A DNA stretch of 18,506 nucleotides from an uncultured bacterium (GTDB lineage Bacteria; Pseudomonadota; Alphaproteobacteria; CAISDR01). The notes under the pieces were generated by a model that worked only from the letters and a program-made list of their open reading frames with translations, did no database searches and had not been told where the DNA came from. The stretch is from positions 1 to 18,506 of the forward strand of contig CAISDR010000320.1 of the NCBI GenBank assembly GCA_903884125.1, written 5' to 3'. Positions 1 to 8,376 of the stretch are shown one piece after another. The position numbers and the translations under genes were made by a program. The number at the start of each line of letters is the position of its first letter. Within the stretch, counting starts at the first letter, position 1.

Positions 1-854
1 CCCGTCGGCCAGCTTTGTTTTTGTTTCAGTACCGCGCGTTTGAAAAAATCCGCCACCATGGAAGATTTTTTCAATGCGCTGGGCGGATCGGTCGGCAACG
101 TAAGGTAATCCAGATGACCGACGTTTTCGCCATCATCAATTTGCCATGGCCATGCCACGGGATTTCCAGGCGGATTGCCGTAACTGTCCCCCGGACCGGT
201 CGACCCAAGGGCTGCTTCCAGCAGGGGATGGTCGTAATGCAGGAAATCAGCAAACGGATCGGCAATAGGATAGGCCAGTTTCAGAACATAATCCTCGCGC
301 GATGCCAGCACGGAAATCTGCCTGCTTTTATCTGCAACGACCGAATATTCTTCAATCAGACAATTGCGATTGATCGCCCCGGCGCAAAGACAGGTCAGGG
401 CAATGTCCCGCGGTTTCAGATTGGCGATGGCTTCCAGAATCAGGCGTGCCCCCAACGAGTGGGAAAAAAAGGAAAGCGATTGCGCGCCATCGCAAGTGGC
501 ATCGGAAAATTCAGCTAGCTTCCGCCCGCAATCAAGCGCGACGCCGCCTTCCCAGGGATAATCAACAAAGGGAATCCATGAATCACCCGGCCAGAGAATG
601 CCGATAAATCGTGACGCATTATCAAGATCAAGGCGCTGTTCCAGCAGACCCAGTTCACGCACGCCACTGTCGCCGGAGACATTAAATCCATGGGCGGAAA
701 AAATGATGTTCCTGTTCCCGAAGACAGATTTTACATTTCCATCTTCCACTTGCCGCAGTGAAATTTTCGGGGCGGTGCTGTCACATTCAAAAAGTCTGCC
801 GCTGGTCACAGCTCCGCCCACATTGTGTGTCCGAAAGCTGAGGTAATAGGTCAT
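1..854 (-). CDS. Alpha/beta hydrolase (DUF900-like), cut by the left edge
   Basis: The minus-strand frame is open from ATG at 854 to the window edge, 284 codons without a stop, so the C-terminus is missing. It reads as a cytosolic serine hydrolase: there is no signal peptide or membrane segment. An H55-G56 pair in FSAHGFN fits the oxyanion-hole HG motif, and S133 sits in a nucleophile elbow S-H-S-L-G, with Ser replacing the first Gly of GxSxG. Asp188 (REDYV) and His247 (GHLDY) are well placed to complete the triad. The general look resembles the DUF900 group of alpha/beta hydrolases, often annotated as lipase or esterase, but no substrate can be named. The start lies 7 bp after the stop of the membrane-protein gene, which suggests co-translation. 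A run of seven T occurs just before the nucleophile codons. The fold is fairly certain and the function is not. Confidence 0.8.
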   Translation of the reverse strand, partial: MTYYLSFRTHNVGGAVTSGRLFECDSTAPKISLRQVEDGNVKSVFGNRNIIFSAHGFNVSGDSGVRELGLLEQRLDLDNASRFIGILWPGDSWIPFVDYPWEGGVALDCGRKLAEFSDATCDGAQSLSFFSHSLGARLILEAIANLKPRDIALTCLCAGAINRNCLIEEYSVVADKSRQISVLASREDYVLKLAYPIADPFADFLHYDHPLLEAALGSTGPGDSYGNPPGNPVAWPWQIDDGENVGHLDYLTLPTDPPSALKKSSMVADFFKRAVLKQKQSWPT

Positions 855-861
855 CTGCCAT

Positions 862-1572
862 TTACCGTTTGATGATTTTCAAGGCACCTGATGCAGCCTG
901 AAGGCTGCTTGTCAGGTCCTTGGCAACCGGTGCCAATGGCGTAGCACATAAGCCGATCAGAAAGGCGGGCCATGACCATGACCATTGCAGCGACTGCGGT
1001 TCGGCACCGATCAAATTTGCCACCAGCAACGACAATCCAACGGACACACCCATCGCACAGGCCTTGGACGCATTACGATAACGCTGATCTGCGCGCTGAA
1101 AGGCTTCATCCAGAATGGCACTCAGCACAGCATCAAAATGGCCCAGCGCCTGAATGGCCGCAGGGCCGGGATCAGCGGTGCGTGCGCCTTTGTCCTGTGC
1201 CATCAATGCTGTCAGTGCGTCCTGGTCCGTTCCGGTCAGTGCAGCAAACTTCGCGGCATTTTCTGGTGTCATCAGAAGATGGATCAATGACCGCGCACGG
1301 GCCTTTTGCTCGCCAATGGCCACGCCATTGATCCAGTTTGCCTGAAGGGTCCGGATCACATCCAGATTGCCAAAGATCATGCGGTCGGACGTGCCCGCAT
1401 CGAGAAACGGTTTGATCGCTTTTGCAATAAAGCCGAAACCAAACCGCGACGGGCCGCCTGCAACCGCCTTGCTGGCATCTACCAGCCCCATGGATGCGGT
1501 CCCAAGACCGGCCGCAGCCCCGATCAGATTGATAATGTTCTGCAGACTTCCATCAAACAGACCATCCGGCAT
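862..1572 (-). CDS. Hypothetical membrane protein downstream of gyrB
   Basis: This 236-residue protein is not one I recognise. Hydrophobic stretches at about residues 13-31, 171-189 and 198-216 suggest one N-terminal and two C-terminal membrane segments. They flank a polar, Ala- and Gln-rich middle part (about 65-165) that should be helical and soluble. The ATG at 1572 has a good ribosome site, AGGGGA, six bases upstream. The gene starts 14 bp after the gyrB stop, and its own stop is 7 bp before the alpha/beta hydrolase, so it sits between gyrB and the hydrolase in one transcription unit. The pairing with a soluble hydrolase hints at a two-component membrane/enzyme module, but that is inference. 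No catalytic motif is visible. Being a real gene is well supported by its length, ribosome site and tight spacing. Confidence 0.75.
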   Translation of the reverse strand: MPDGLFDGSLQNIINLIGAAAGLGTASMGLVDASKAVAGGPSRFGFGFIAKAIKPFLDAGTSDRMIFGNLDVIRTLQANWINGVAIGEQKARARSLIHLLMTPENAAKFAALTGTDQDALTALMAQDKGARTADPGPAAIQALGHFDAVLSAILDEAFQRADQRYRNASKACAMGVSVGLSLLVANLIGAEPQSLQWSWSWPAFLIGLCATPLAPVAKDLTSSLQAASGALKIIKR

Positions 1573-1586
1573 GACCCATCCCCTTT

Positions 1587-4037
1587 TTATACATCCAGAT
1601 TGGCAACACTCAGCGCATTATCCTGAATGAATGCACGTCGCGGTTCAACCACATCACCCATCAGGGTCGCAAAGGTTTCATCCGCCGTGTCGGCATGATT
1701 AACGCGCACCTGCAACAGCGTGCGGGCATTGGGGTCCAGTGTGGTTTCCCACAACTGATCGGGGTTCATTTCACCAAGACCCTTGTATCGTTGCACCGAC
1801 AGTCCCTTGCGCGCAGTCTCGAAAATGGCCGCCAGCAATTGACTGGGCGCTGCCACCTGGAAATTACCCGATTTCAGTGCCAGCGTTGCCGGTGCGCCAT
1901 AAACGGCTTTCAGTTCGCCGGATAATTGGGCCAGCCGGCGTACTTCCTGTGAATGAATGAGTCCCGCGTCAACAATATGCACCTCGCGCACGCCGCGCAG
2001 CGTGCGTTGCAATTGCAGGCCACCGTCCAGCGTGATTTCGGCGCTCCAGCCTTTTTCCCAATCGGGTGCCAGCGTGTCCAGCCGGCGCGCCACATCCTGG
2101 GCTGCGACCAGCGCGTTTGCCGGATCAGACAAAACCGTATCCAGCAAGGCCCCGGCAATTGCCACCTGTTCAACGATAAAGCGCGGATAGCGTGGCGGTA
2201 AGGTGCCCAGGGCGTGGGTTACCATACGCGCATGCTGCGCCAGTTCGGCCAGATCGGCACCGGCACGCTGTGTGCCATCGGCAAGGGTAAGCACCGCGTC
2301 CTCAAGACCTGCTTCCAGCAGATAGGCATCAAAGGCGGCTTCGTCTTTAACATAGACGCCCGATCCATGATTGCCACGTTTGACCTTGTATAGCGGTGGC
2401 TGGGCGATAAACAGATGACCGCGCGCGATCAGTTCCGGCATCTGCCGATAGAAGAATGTCAGCAACAGGGTGCGGATATGCGCACCGTCCACGTCGGCAT
2501 CGGTCATGATGACGATTTTATGGTAGCGCAGTTTTTCAATATCGAAATCTTCGCGCCCAATGCCGGTGCCAAGGGCTGTGATGAAAGTACCGATCTGCTC
2601 CGAGCCGAGCATTTTATCAAACCGTGCGCGTTCCACATTGAGGATTTTACCGCGCAAAGGCAGGACGGCCTGGTTCGACCGGTCACGGGCCTGTTTGGCG
2701 GAACCACCGGCGGAATCCCCTTCGACCACGAACAATTCGGCCTTGGCCGGATCGCGTTCCTGACAATCGGCCAGCTTGCCCGGCAGGTTCGCCACATCAA
2801 GGGCCGATTTGCGTCGGGTCAGTTCACGTGCCTTGCGCGCGGCTTCGCGGGCGGCAGCCGCCTCGACAACTTTGGTGACAATCGCCTTGGCCTCGGACGG
2901 GTGTTCTTCCAGCCATTGGGCCAGACGATCACCGAGCTGGCTTTCAACCGCGGGGCGCACCTCGGATGACACCAGCTTGTCTTTGGTCTGGGATGAAAAT
3001 TTCGGATCGGGCACCTTGACCGACAAAACGGCAGTCAATCCTTCGCGGGCATCATCGCCGGTCAGTGTGACTTTTTCTTTCTTGGCGATACCGCTGTCCT
3101 GGGCATAGCCATTGATGCAGCGGGTCAGGGCCGCACGAAAACCGGCCAGATGGGTGCCGCCATCACGCTGGGGAATATTGTTGGTAAAACACAGCACATT
3201 TTCATGATAGCCGTCATTCCACCAAAGGGCCGCTTCGACCTGAATGCCGTCGCGTTCACCCTTGATCGAAATCGGAACAGGAATCAGTGGTGATCGGCTG
3301 CGGTCGAGATATTTTACAAATTCCTCGACCCCGCCTTCGTAATACATGGAGACCAGCGTGGGTTCGGCACCACGATGATCGTGGAATTCGACCTTGACGC
3401 CGGAATTCAAAAACGCCAGTTGACGCAGGCGGTGTTCAAGGGTCGCATGATCGAAATCAATGGTCTTAAAAGTCTTGAGCGAGGGCATGAAGGTAACCGA
3501 CGTGCCGCGTTTTTCCCCGCTTTCGCCAATATCCACCAGCGGTGCCACCGATACGCCATCATGAAAGCGCATGTAATGCTCGCGGCCCCCGCGACAGATG
3601 CGCAGTTCCAGCCATTCGGACAAAGCGTTGACCACCGATACGCCGACCCCGTGCAGGCCGCCGGAAACTTTGTAAGAGTTCTGGTCGAATTTTCCGCCCG
3701 CATGTAACTGCGTCATGATCACTTCAGCGGCGGATATGCCTTCTTCGGCATGAATTTCAGTCGGAATGCCGCGACCATTATCGGTGACCGTACAGGATCC
3801 ATCGCCATTCAATGTTACCGTTACCGTGTCGCACCAGCCTGCTAATGCCTCATCAATGGCATTATCCACCACTTCATAAACCATGTGATGCAGGCCGGAG
3901 CCATCTTCGGTGTCGCCGATATACATGCCCGGCCGTTTGCGTACCGCATCCAGTCCGCGCAGCACCTTGATGCTTTCAGCACCATAGGCGTCAGAGGCTT
4001 CGTCAAGGGATTGGAAATTTTCGGGTTGGTCAGACAT
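1587..4037 (-). CDS. gyrB: DNA gyrase subunit B
   Basis: This is the ATPase subunit of DNA gyrase, which with GyrA introduces negative supercoils. All hallmark motifs are present. The GHKL ATPase domain has KRPGMYIG (about 35-41), the catalytic Glu55 and Mg-binding Asn59 in YEVVDNAIDE, DNGRGIP (86-92) and GGLHGVG. The TOPRIM domain has EGDSAGGSAKQ near residue 440, PLRGKILNVE, and the metal-binding DADVDGAHIRT near 511. The C-terminal region has RYKGLGEMNPDQLWETT. At 816 residues it is full length for the family. GyrB rather than ParE is favoured by the recF neighbour and the overall sequence. The gene follows recF after 69 bp that hold a small hairpin, and is followed 14 bp later by an unknown membrane protein. 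The ATG has no strong Shine-Dalgarno sequence. Confidence 0.97.
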   Translation of the reverse strand: MSDQPENFQSLDEASDAYGAESIKVLRGLDAVRKRPGMYIGDTEDGSGLHHMVYEVVDNAIDEALAGWCDTVTVTLNGDGSCTVTDNGRGIPTEIHAEEGISAAEVIMTQLHAGGKFDQNSYKVSGGLHGVGVSVVNALSEWLELRICRGGREHYMRFHDGVSVAPLVDIGESGEKRGTSVTFMPSLKTFKTIDFDHATLEHRLRQLAFLNSGVKVEFHDHRGAEPTLVSMYYEGGVEEFVKYLDRSRSPLIPVPISIKGERDGIQVEAALWWNDGYHENVLCFTNNIPQRDGGTHLAGFRAALTRCINGYAQDSGIAKKEKVTLTGDDAREGLTAVLSVKVPDPKFSSQTKDKLVSSEVRPAVESQLGDRLAQWLEEHPSEAKAIVTKVVEAAAAREAARKARELTRRKSALDVANLPGKLADCQERDPAKAELFVVEGDSAGGSAKQARDRSNQAVLPLRGKILNVERARFDKMLGSEQIGTFITALGTGIGREDFDIEKLRYHKIVIMTDADVDGAHIRTLLLTFFYRQMPELIARGHLFIAQPPLYKVKRGNHGSGVYVKDEAAFDAYLLEAGLEDAVLTLADGTQRAGADLAELAQHARMVTHALGTLPPRYPRFIVEQVAIAGALLDTVLSDPANALVAAQDVARRLDTLAPDWEKGWSAEITLDGGLQLQRTLRGVREVHIVDAGLIHSQEVRRLAQLSGELKAVYGAPATLALKSGNFQVAAPSQLLAAIFETARKGLSVQRYKGLGEMNPDQLWETTLDPNARTLLQVRVNHADTADETFATLMGDVVEPRRAFIQDNALSVANLDV

Positions 4038-4075
4038 TTGAGGACTTTCGGGTCATAACACTTGGGTTCATTTGC

Positions 4076-4098
4076 AAAAGCTGCGATTGCTGCGCAGC
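4076..4098 (-). terminator. Small hairpin with T-run between recF and gyrB
   Basis: Read on the minus strand, GCTGCG, a seven-base loop and CGCAGC form a six-pair stem followed directly by TTTT, nine bases after the recF stop. It resembles a weak intrinsic terminator or attenuator that could lower gyrB expression from the upstream promoter, or mark the recF 3' end. The stem is short and the T-run is only four bases, so it may do nothing. Confidence 0.35.
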
Positions 4099-4106
4099 GT
4101 CGATTT

Positions 4107-5243
4107 TCATCCGTTTGTCACCATAGCAGGTTTGATCGATGGATATTGGGCGCAATCGCCCAAATGCTCGAATAAAACCGCATCGGTTCCGGTCATCCAG
4201 GCCTGCAGCCGCAGGTCCAGAATGGTTTCAAACAGGGCCGCCCGCCGGATCTGGTCCAGGTGGGCTGCCACTTCATCCAGCAACAGGACCGGCCCCAGAC
4301 CATCGGCGGTCAGGCCACGGGCATGAGCCAGAATCATCCCAATTAATAAGGCTTTTTGTTCGCCAGTGGAACATAATGCGGCCGCCTGGTCCTTTGGCCC
4401 GTGGCGGACTGCCAGATCAGCGGTATGCGGGCCTTCCAGACACCGCCCGGCCTCGAAATCGCGCGCCCGACCGCGCGCAAGATGGGTGGAAAACCGGTCT
4501 TCAACCTCAAGGGCGGGGGCCTGTTCCAGCCAGGATTCGACCAGCCCCGCCAGTGCCAGTTGCGGTCTGGGGAACGGACCATCAGGGCTTGCAGCGATAT
4601 AACCCTGCAGGCGGGTCAAAGTGGCCCGGCGTCCGGCCGACAGGGCGACCCCAGATTCCGCCATCTGCCTCTCCAGCCCCTCGACCCAGGCAGGGTCAGG
4701 TTGGGTGCCATTGGCTTTGGCCTCGCGCATCAATTTGTTGCGCTGGCGCATGGCGCGTTCATAGATCGCCCCATGGTCGGCATGATCGGGGTCAAGCGCC
4801 AGTGCCAGCCGGTCCAAAAACCGTCGTCTGGTCGATGCCGGGTCCACAAACAGCCGGTCCATGTCCGGTGTCAGCCACAAGGCACGCATGATGCGGCCCA
4901 GCGCGCTGGCGCTGCTGGCTGACGTGCCATCAATGCGCACCACGCGGCGTTCGGGGGCATCGGCCATGACACCTGTGCCCACACCCATATCACCCTGGGC
5001 AGTGGTGATTTTGGCATGGATTGAAAAACCGCCATCGCCATTCTGGGCTGCCATGTCGCCATAGCGCGCCTGACGCAGGCCCCGGCCTGGTGTCAGCAGG
5101 GAAATGGCTTCCAGTACATTGGTTTTGCCCATGCCATTGGGACCACAGATCACCACCGGGCGATGGTCTATGTGCAAATCCAGTTCAGCGTGATTGCGAA
5201 ACCCGGTCAGCTGCAATCGGGACAAGCGGATATTGATCGACAC
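4107..5243 (-). CDS. recF: DNA replication and repair protein RecF
   Basis: RecF is an SMC-like ATPase of the RecFOR pathway, which loads RecA at single-strand gaps. With the start chosen here (378 residues), the Walker A loop GPNGMGKT is at 34-41, the ABC signature STGEQKA at about 292-298, and Walker B LLLDEVAAHLD at about 320-330. These are in the right order and spacing for an intact protein. The frame is open back to a GTG at 5294 that overlaps the dnaN stop as GTGA, adding 17 residues. I prefer the GTG at 5243 because an AAGG site lies eight bases before it, while the upstream GTG has no ribosome site, and because family members begin shortly before the LxLxxFRN motif. It lies between dnaN and gyrB, the classical order. 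Confidence 0.93.
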   Translation of the reverse strand: MSINIRLSRLQLTGFRNHAELDLHIDHRPVVICGPNGMGKTNVLEAISLLTPGRGLRQARYGDMAAQNGDGGFSIHAKITTAQGDMGVGTGVMADAPERRVVRIDGTSASSASALGRIMRALWLTPDMDRLFVDPASTRRRFLDRLALALDPDHADHGAIYERAMRQRNKLMREAKANGTQPDPAWVEGLERQMAESGVALSAGRRATLTRLQGYIAASPDGPFPRPQLALAGLVESWLEQAPALEVEDRFSTHLARGRARDFEAGRCLEGPHTADLAVRHGPKDQAAALCSTGEQKALLIGMILAHARGLTADGLGPVLLLDEVAAHLDQIRRAALFETILDLRLQAWMTGTDAVLFEHLGDCAQYPSIKPAMVTNG

Positions 5244-5290
5244 GTCATGCGCCTTAACCGCTGGTTTTATTCGGGACTGATCTGTCTGGA

Positions 5291-6418
5291 TCACACGCGC
5301 ATGGGCATCAGCACATAAAGCGAATGTTCGTCACCGGAATCGCGCACCACCGTAGGGGATGCGGAATCGGCTAATTCGATCTGTGCTTCTTCGCCATCGA
5401 CCTGACCGGTAATATCCAACAGGTAACGGGCGTTAAAACCAATTTCGATTGGTGCGCCATTGTAATTGACCACGATTTCTTCGCTGGCCGATCCGTTTTC
5501 AGGTGATGTGACGGACAAGATCAGGCGTTCACGCTCAAGGTTCAGTTTCACCGCGCGGGATTTTTCCGAACTGATGGTTGATACGCGATCAACCGCCTCG
5601 GCAAAATCTTTTGCGGGCACGGAAAGTTTCTTGTCATTGCCCGTGGGAATGACGCGCGTGTAATCCGGGAAAGTGCCGTCAATCAGTTTTGATGTCAGCA
5701 CCTTGTCGCCAAAGGCAAAGCGGATTTTGGTCGCGCGCGCATCTGACAGACCGACATCGATCATGCCTTCATCTTCGTCGATCAGTTTGCGCACTTCGGC
5801 CACCGCCTTGCGCGGAATGATCACGCCGGGCATGCCAGCAGCCCCCTCGGGCAAAGGCAGTTCAAACCGTGCCAGACGATGGCCGTCGGTTGCCACCGCA
5901 CGCAATACCGCAACGCCCGATGATTCAGACGCATGCACATAAATACCGTTCAGATAATAGCGGGTTTCTTCGGTCGATATTGCAAAGCGGGTCTTGTCGA
6001 TCAGCTTGCGCAGGGCTTCGGATGAAATGCGGAAGCCTGTGGGCCGGTCGCCAAAGCCCATGGTCGGAAAATCTTCCCGTGGCAGGCAGGCCAGTGCGAA
6101 ACGCGACCGGCCAGCGGCAAGGGTCAGGCGCTGGTTTGACGCCTCAAACGTCAGATCAACAGCCGACCCGTCCGGCAATTTGCGGACAATGTCATACAGG
6201 GTATGGGCAGATGCAGTGGTGGCACCGGCGCGCTGCACTGAACAGGCCACCGATTCCTGGATTTCAATATCCAGATCGGTCGCTGTCAGGCTCAGCCGGT
6301 CATCGGCCGCCTCAAGCTGGACGTTGGACAGGATCGGAATGGTGTTACGCCGCTCTACCACGCTTTGCACATGGGCTAGGGCGCGAAGGAGGGCCGAGCG
6401 TTCAATCGTGAGCTTCAT
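5291..6418 (-). CDS. dnaN: DNA polymerase III beta subunit (sliding clamp)
   Basis: DnaN is the ring-shaped processivity clamp of DNA polymerase III, active as a dimer on DNA. The N-terminus MKLTIERSALLRALAHVQ, the segment RRNTIPILSNV, the TDLDIEI stretch and the C-terminal YVLMPMRV are typical. At 375 residues it matches the family. An in-frame GTG at 6439 would add seven residues, but the family begins at the MKLTIER Met, so ATG at 6418 is chosen; AAGGA lies a rather long 12 bases upstream. It is the first gene of the dnaN-recF-gyrB run. dnaA is not next to it: upstream lies a divergent MATE gene after about 350 bp. Separation of dnaA from dnaN is known in other Alphaproteobacteria. Confidence 0.97.
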   Translation of the reverse strand: MKLTIERSALLRALAHVQSVVERRNTIPILSNVQLEAADDRLSLTATDLDIEIQESVACSVQRAGATTASAHTLYDIVRKLPDGSAVDLTFEASNQRLTLAAGRSRFALACLPREDFPTMGFGDRPTGFRISSEALRKLIDKTRFAISTEETRYYLNGIYVHASESSGVAVLRAVATDGHRLARFELPLPEGAAGMPGVIIPRKAVAEVRKLIDEDEGMIDVGLSDARATKIRFAFGDKVLTSKLIDGTFPDYTRVIPTGNDKKLSVPAKDFAEAVDRVSTISSEKSRAVKLNLERERLILSVTSPENGSASEEIVVNYNGAPIEIGFNARYLLDITGQVDGEEAQIELADSASPTVVRDSGDEHSLYVLMPMRV

Positions 6419-6524
6419 GTGTCTTGTGGATCCTTCCACCGAGCCATTATTATGAGCTGTTTCAATGAATTAAGGATTTTAAAACCTATCATTGCGCCAG
6501 CCCAACTATACTGTCCCTGAAGCA

Positions 6525-6533
6525 TGTGGATAG
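6525..6533 (-). promoter_or_regulatory. Possible DnaA box upstream of dnaN
   Basis: TGTGGATAG on the plus strand is one mismatch from the reverse complement of the consensus TTATCCACA. It lies about 110 bases before the dnaN start. A single site could let DnaA regulate dnaN, but one nonamer with one mismatch is expected by chance now and then. No cluster of boxes is visible, so this is not evidence for an origin. Confidence 0.2.
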
Positions 6534-6719
6534 AGCAATCCGAAATTGCCCGACAGTGTCAAAACAGTTCATGTCGCAACTGATTCGCTTCGTGCCCAAT
6601 CCACCCCAGGGCGCGGAACTATACCAGAATCCGCCCAAGGCCAAAGGGTTTTGGGGTGCCAGGTGGATGGATAAATTATATGTACCGTCTCGGTCAAACG
6701 TGCGGGTAATGCCCGTCAC

Positions 6720-6748
6720 TTGACTTGGTCTCCCGGCCTGCCGATAAA
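6720..6748 (+). promoter_or_regulatory. Sigma70-type promoter for the MATE transporter gene
   Basis: TTGACT at 6720-6725 and GATAAA at 6743-6748 are separated by exactly 17 bp, matching the consensus at 5/6 and 4/6 positions. Transcription would begin near 6755. That is after the in-frame GTG at 6751, so it argues for a downstream translation start at ATG 6772 or ATG 6847. Confidence 0.5.
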
Positions 6749-6771
6749 CCGTGACGGAACTGATTGCCGCA

Positions 6772-8229
6772 ATGCCCGCGGCCAAACCCCCTATTTCACC
6801 TCATGCCCGAACCACTGGATCTTTCGTGTCGTTATTTAATTCCCACATGTCGGGCCAGATCCGGTCCGATGCCGGTCGTATGGTCCAGCTTGCCTGGCCG
6901 GTGATTGTTGCGCGCCTTGGGATCATGACCATGGCGCTGGTGGACACAATTGTGGTGGGTCAATATTCAACGGCTGAACTTGCACGCCTTTCCATGGCCT
7001 TTCCGCCGGTTTCGATGATTCTGGTGGCAGGCATCGGGATGCTGGGTGGCACATCGGTGATGGCGGCGCGCTATCAGGGGAATGGACAGACCCAGTTGAT
7101 CGGCGGTGTCTGGCACCGCGCCCTGGGTTACGCGCTGATCTTCGGTGTCATGGGCCTGCCCATGGGCCTGTTCGGGCGCCAGATTCTGATCGCATTGGGT
7201 CAGCCTGCCGAACTGATCGACGGGGCGGCAGCGGTGCTATTGGTGCTGGCGCTGGGCATGCCATTTCACCTGATCTATGTGGCATCGGCCCAGTTGATGG
7301 AGGGACTAAGCCGTCCCATGCCCGGTATGGTGATGATGCTGGCAGCCAATGTGCTGAACCTGATCCTGAACCTTGTGCTGGTGGCAGGATGGGGCGGACT
7401 GCCGGGGTTTGGCGCGCTGGGTACCGCCTGGGCCACCACCGGATCGCGGCTGGCACTGGCTTTGGGGTTAAGTGCCTATATCTGGTATCTGGATGGTCAT
7501 CAGGCCATGGGCATCCGCCGGATCGGCACCGCCAGTTCCAATCCCTATGCGGGGGCCGAACAATTGCGTCTGGGCCTTGCCAATGGGGCCAGCCTGACGG
7601 TTGAACAATTCGCCTTTGTCTCCATGAGCGTGCTGGCAGGCTGGCTTGGGGCCAACGCGCTGGCTGCCTATTCGCTGACCATCAATTTTCTGGCGATTGT
7701 CTTCATGGTGGCGCTGGGGCTTGGGGTTGCCGCGGCGGTCATGGTGTCCGAAGCCTATGGCCGGCGTCATTTCCATGATGTGCGGCGGATCGGTTTTGTC
7801 GCCATCGCGCTCAATATCGGCCTGATGGGCATTGCCGCCATTATAACTTTCGGCATGCCGCACACGCTGGCAGCCCTTTATGCCGGCGATCCGGTGCTGG
7901 TGGACATTGCAGCACCGCTGATCCTGCTTGCCGGGCTGGCAGTAATCTTTGATGGCACCCAGACGGTTGCATCCCAGGTGCTGCGCGCCCGCGGCGAAGC
8001 CTGGATGCCGACCCTCAGCCATATTCTGTCTTATGTGGGGGTCATGGTACCTTTGGCCTACTGGCTGGTATTCACCATGAATCATGGCGTAGACGGACTG
8101 ATGGAATCGATCATCATCGCCTCGATCCTGTCATCCGGGCTGCTGGTCCTGCGTTTTGGCTATCTCTCCTGGCGCGAGCGGGGCTGGGCGATTTCCGCAA
8201 ACCTGTCCACGAATCCGCACCATCATTAG
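6772..8229 (+). CDS. MATE family multidrug efflux transporter
   Basis: A multi-pass inner-membrane protein of the MATE (NorM/DinF-like) family, which exports drugs and cationic metabolites using a Na+ or H+ gradient. The conserved start of the first bundle, LAWPVIVARLG followed by the segment with VDTIVVGQ, is followed by about twelve hydrophobic segments. The two-fold internal layout is visible: the second half begins near LGLANGASLTVEQFAF, with a polar loop between the halves. The full frame from GTG 6751 is 492 residues. I take ATG 6772 (485 residues) because the predicted transcript begins near 6755; ATG 6847 is also possible, and none of the three has a strong ribosome site. It is a single-gene unit, closed by a terminator 45 bp after its stop. 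The substrate is unknown. Confidence 0.9.
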   Translation: MPAAKPPISPHARTTGSFVSLFNSHMSGQIRSDAGRMVQLAWPVIVARLGIMTMALVDTIVVGQYSTAELARLSMAFPPVSMILVAGIGMLGGTSVMAARYQGNGQTQLIGGVWHRALGYALIFGVMGLPMGLFGRQILIALGQPAELIDGAAAVLLVLALGMPFHLIYVASAQLMEGLSRPMPGMVMMLAANVLNLILNLVLVAGWGGLPGFGALGTAWATTGSRLALALGLSAYIWYLDGHQAMGIRRIGTASSNPYAGAEQLRLGLANGASLTVEQFAFVSMSVLAGWLGANALAAYSLTINFLAIVFMVALGLGVAAAVMVSEAYGRRHFHDVRRIGFVAIALNIGLMGIAAIITFGMPHTLAALYAGDPVLVDIAAPLILLAGLAVIFDGTQTVASQVLRARGEAWMPTLSHILSYVGVMVPLAYWLVFTMNHGVDGLMESIIIASILSSGLLVLRFGYLSWRERGWAISANLSTNPHHH

Positions 8230-8273
8230 CTGGCAATCAAAGCTGCGGTGCGCTGATATCGCAGACGACATCA

Positions 8274-8303
8274 GGCGCGGGTAAATCCGCGCCCTAGATT
8301 TTG
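8274..8303 (+). terminator. Rho-independent terminator after the MATE gene
   Basis: GGCGCGG (8274-8280), a six-base loop and CCGCGCC (8287-8293) form a perfect seven-pair GC stem, followed within five bases by TTTT (8299-8302). It lies 45 bp after the MATE stop and should separate the transporter from msrA. Confidence 0.8.
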
Positions 8304-8376
8304 TAACCGCGTGTGTTAAATCAGTGGATGCGTATTTTCGCATTGCCGCTCATGATCTCCCAGGACAGGTGCCAGC

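Larger units (their letters stand above)
6419..6771. other. Divergent intergenic region between dnaN and the MATE gene
   Basis: About 350 bp with no convincing gene; the short frames here lack ribosome sites and coding character. It must hold the dnaN promoter. On the minus strand there is a TTGACA at 6562-6557 with no good -10 at 17 bp. There is also a perfect TATAAT at 6680-6675, but its TTGACC neighbour is only 11 bp away, so neither is a clear promoter. A near-palindrome AGGATTTTAAAACCT lies at 6473-6487 in the dnaN leader, and a DnaA-box-like nonamer lies at 6525-6533. The plus-strand promoter for the transporter is listed separately. Confidence 0.6.

Noticed and set aside
4139..4891. 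Long open frame on the plus strand opposite recF
   Set aside because: It is rich in Pro, Arg and Gly with no domain, and lies wholly over the clearly coding recF.
6470..6482. CtrA-like TTAA pair upstream of dnaN
   Set aside because: The two TTAA half-sites are separated by five bases, whereas the known CtrA site is TTAA-N7-TTAA.
6440..6750. Possible replication origin beside dnaN
   Set aside because: Only one DnaA-box-like nonamer with a mismatch is visible, and there is no box cluster or long AT-rich unwinding tract. dnaN alone does not mark the origin in Alphaproteobacteria.
6489..6785. 98-codon minus-strand frame in the dnaN upstream region
   Set aside because: It has no ribosome site and no recognisable motif, and it covers the likely promoter region for both flanking genes.
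7468..8085. 205-codon frame on the minus strand opposite the MATE gene
   Set aside because: It has His/Gln/Asp-rich, low-quality composition, and the opposite strand encodes a recognisable transporter.
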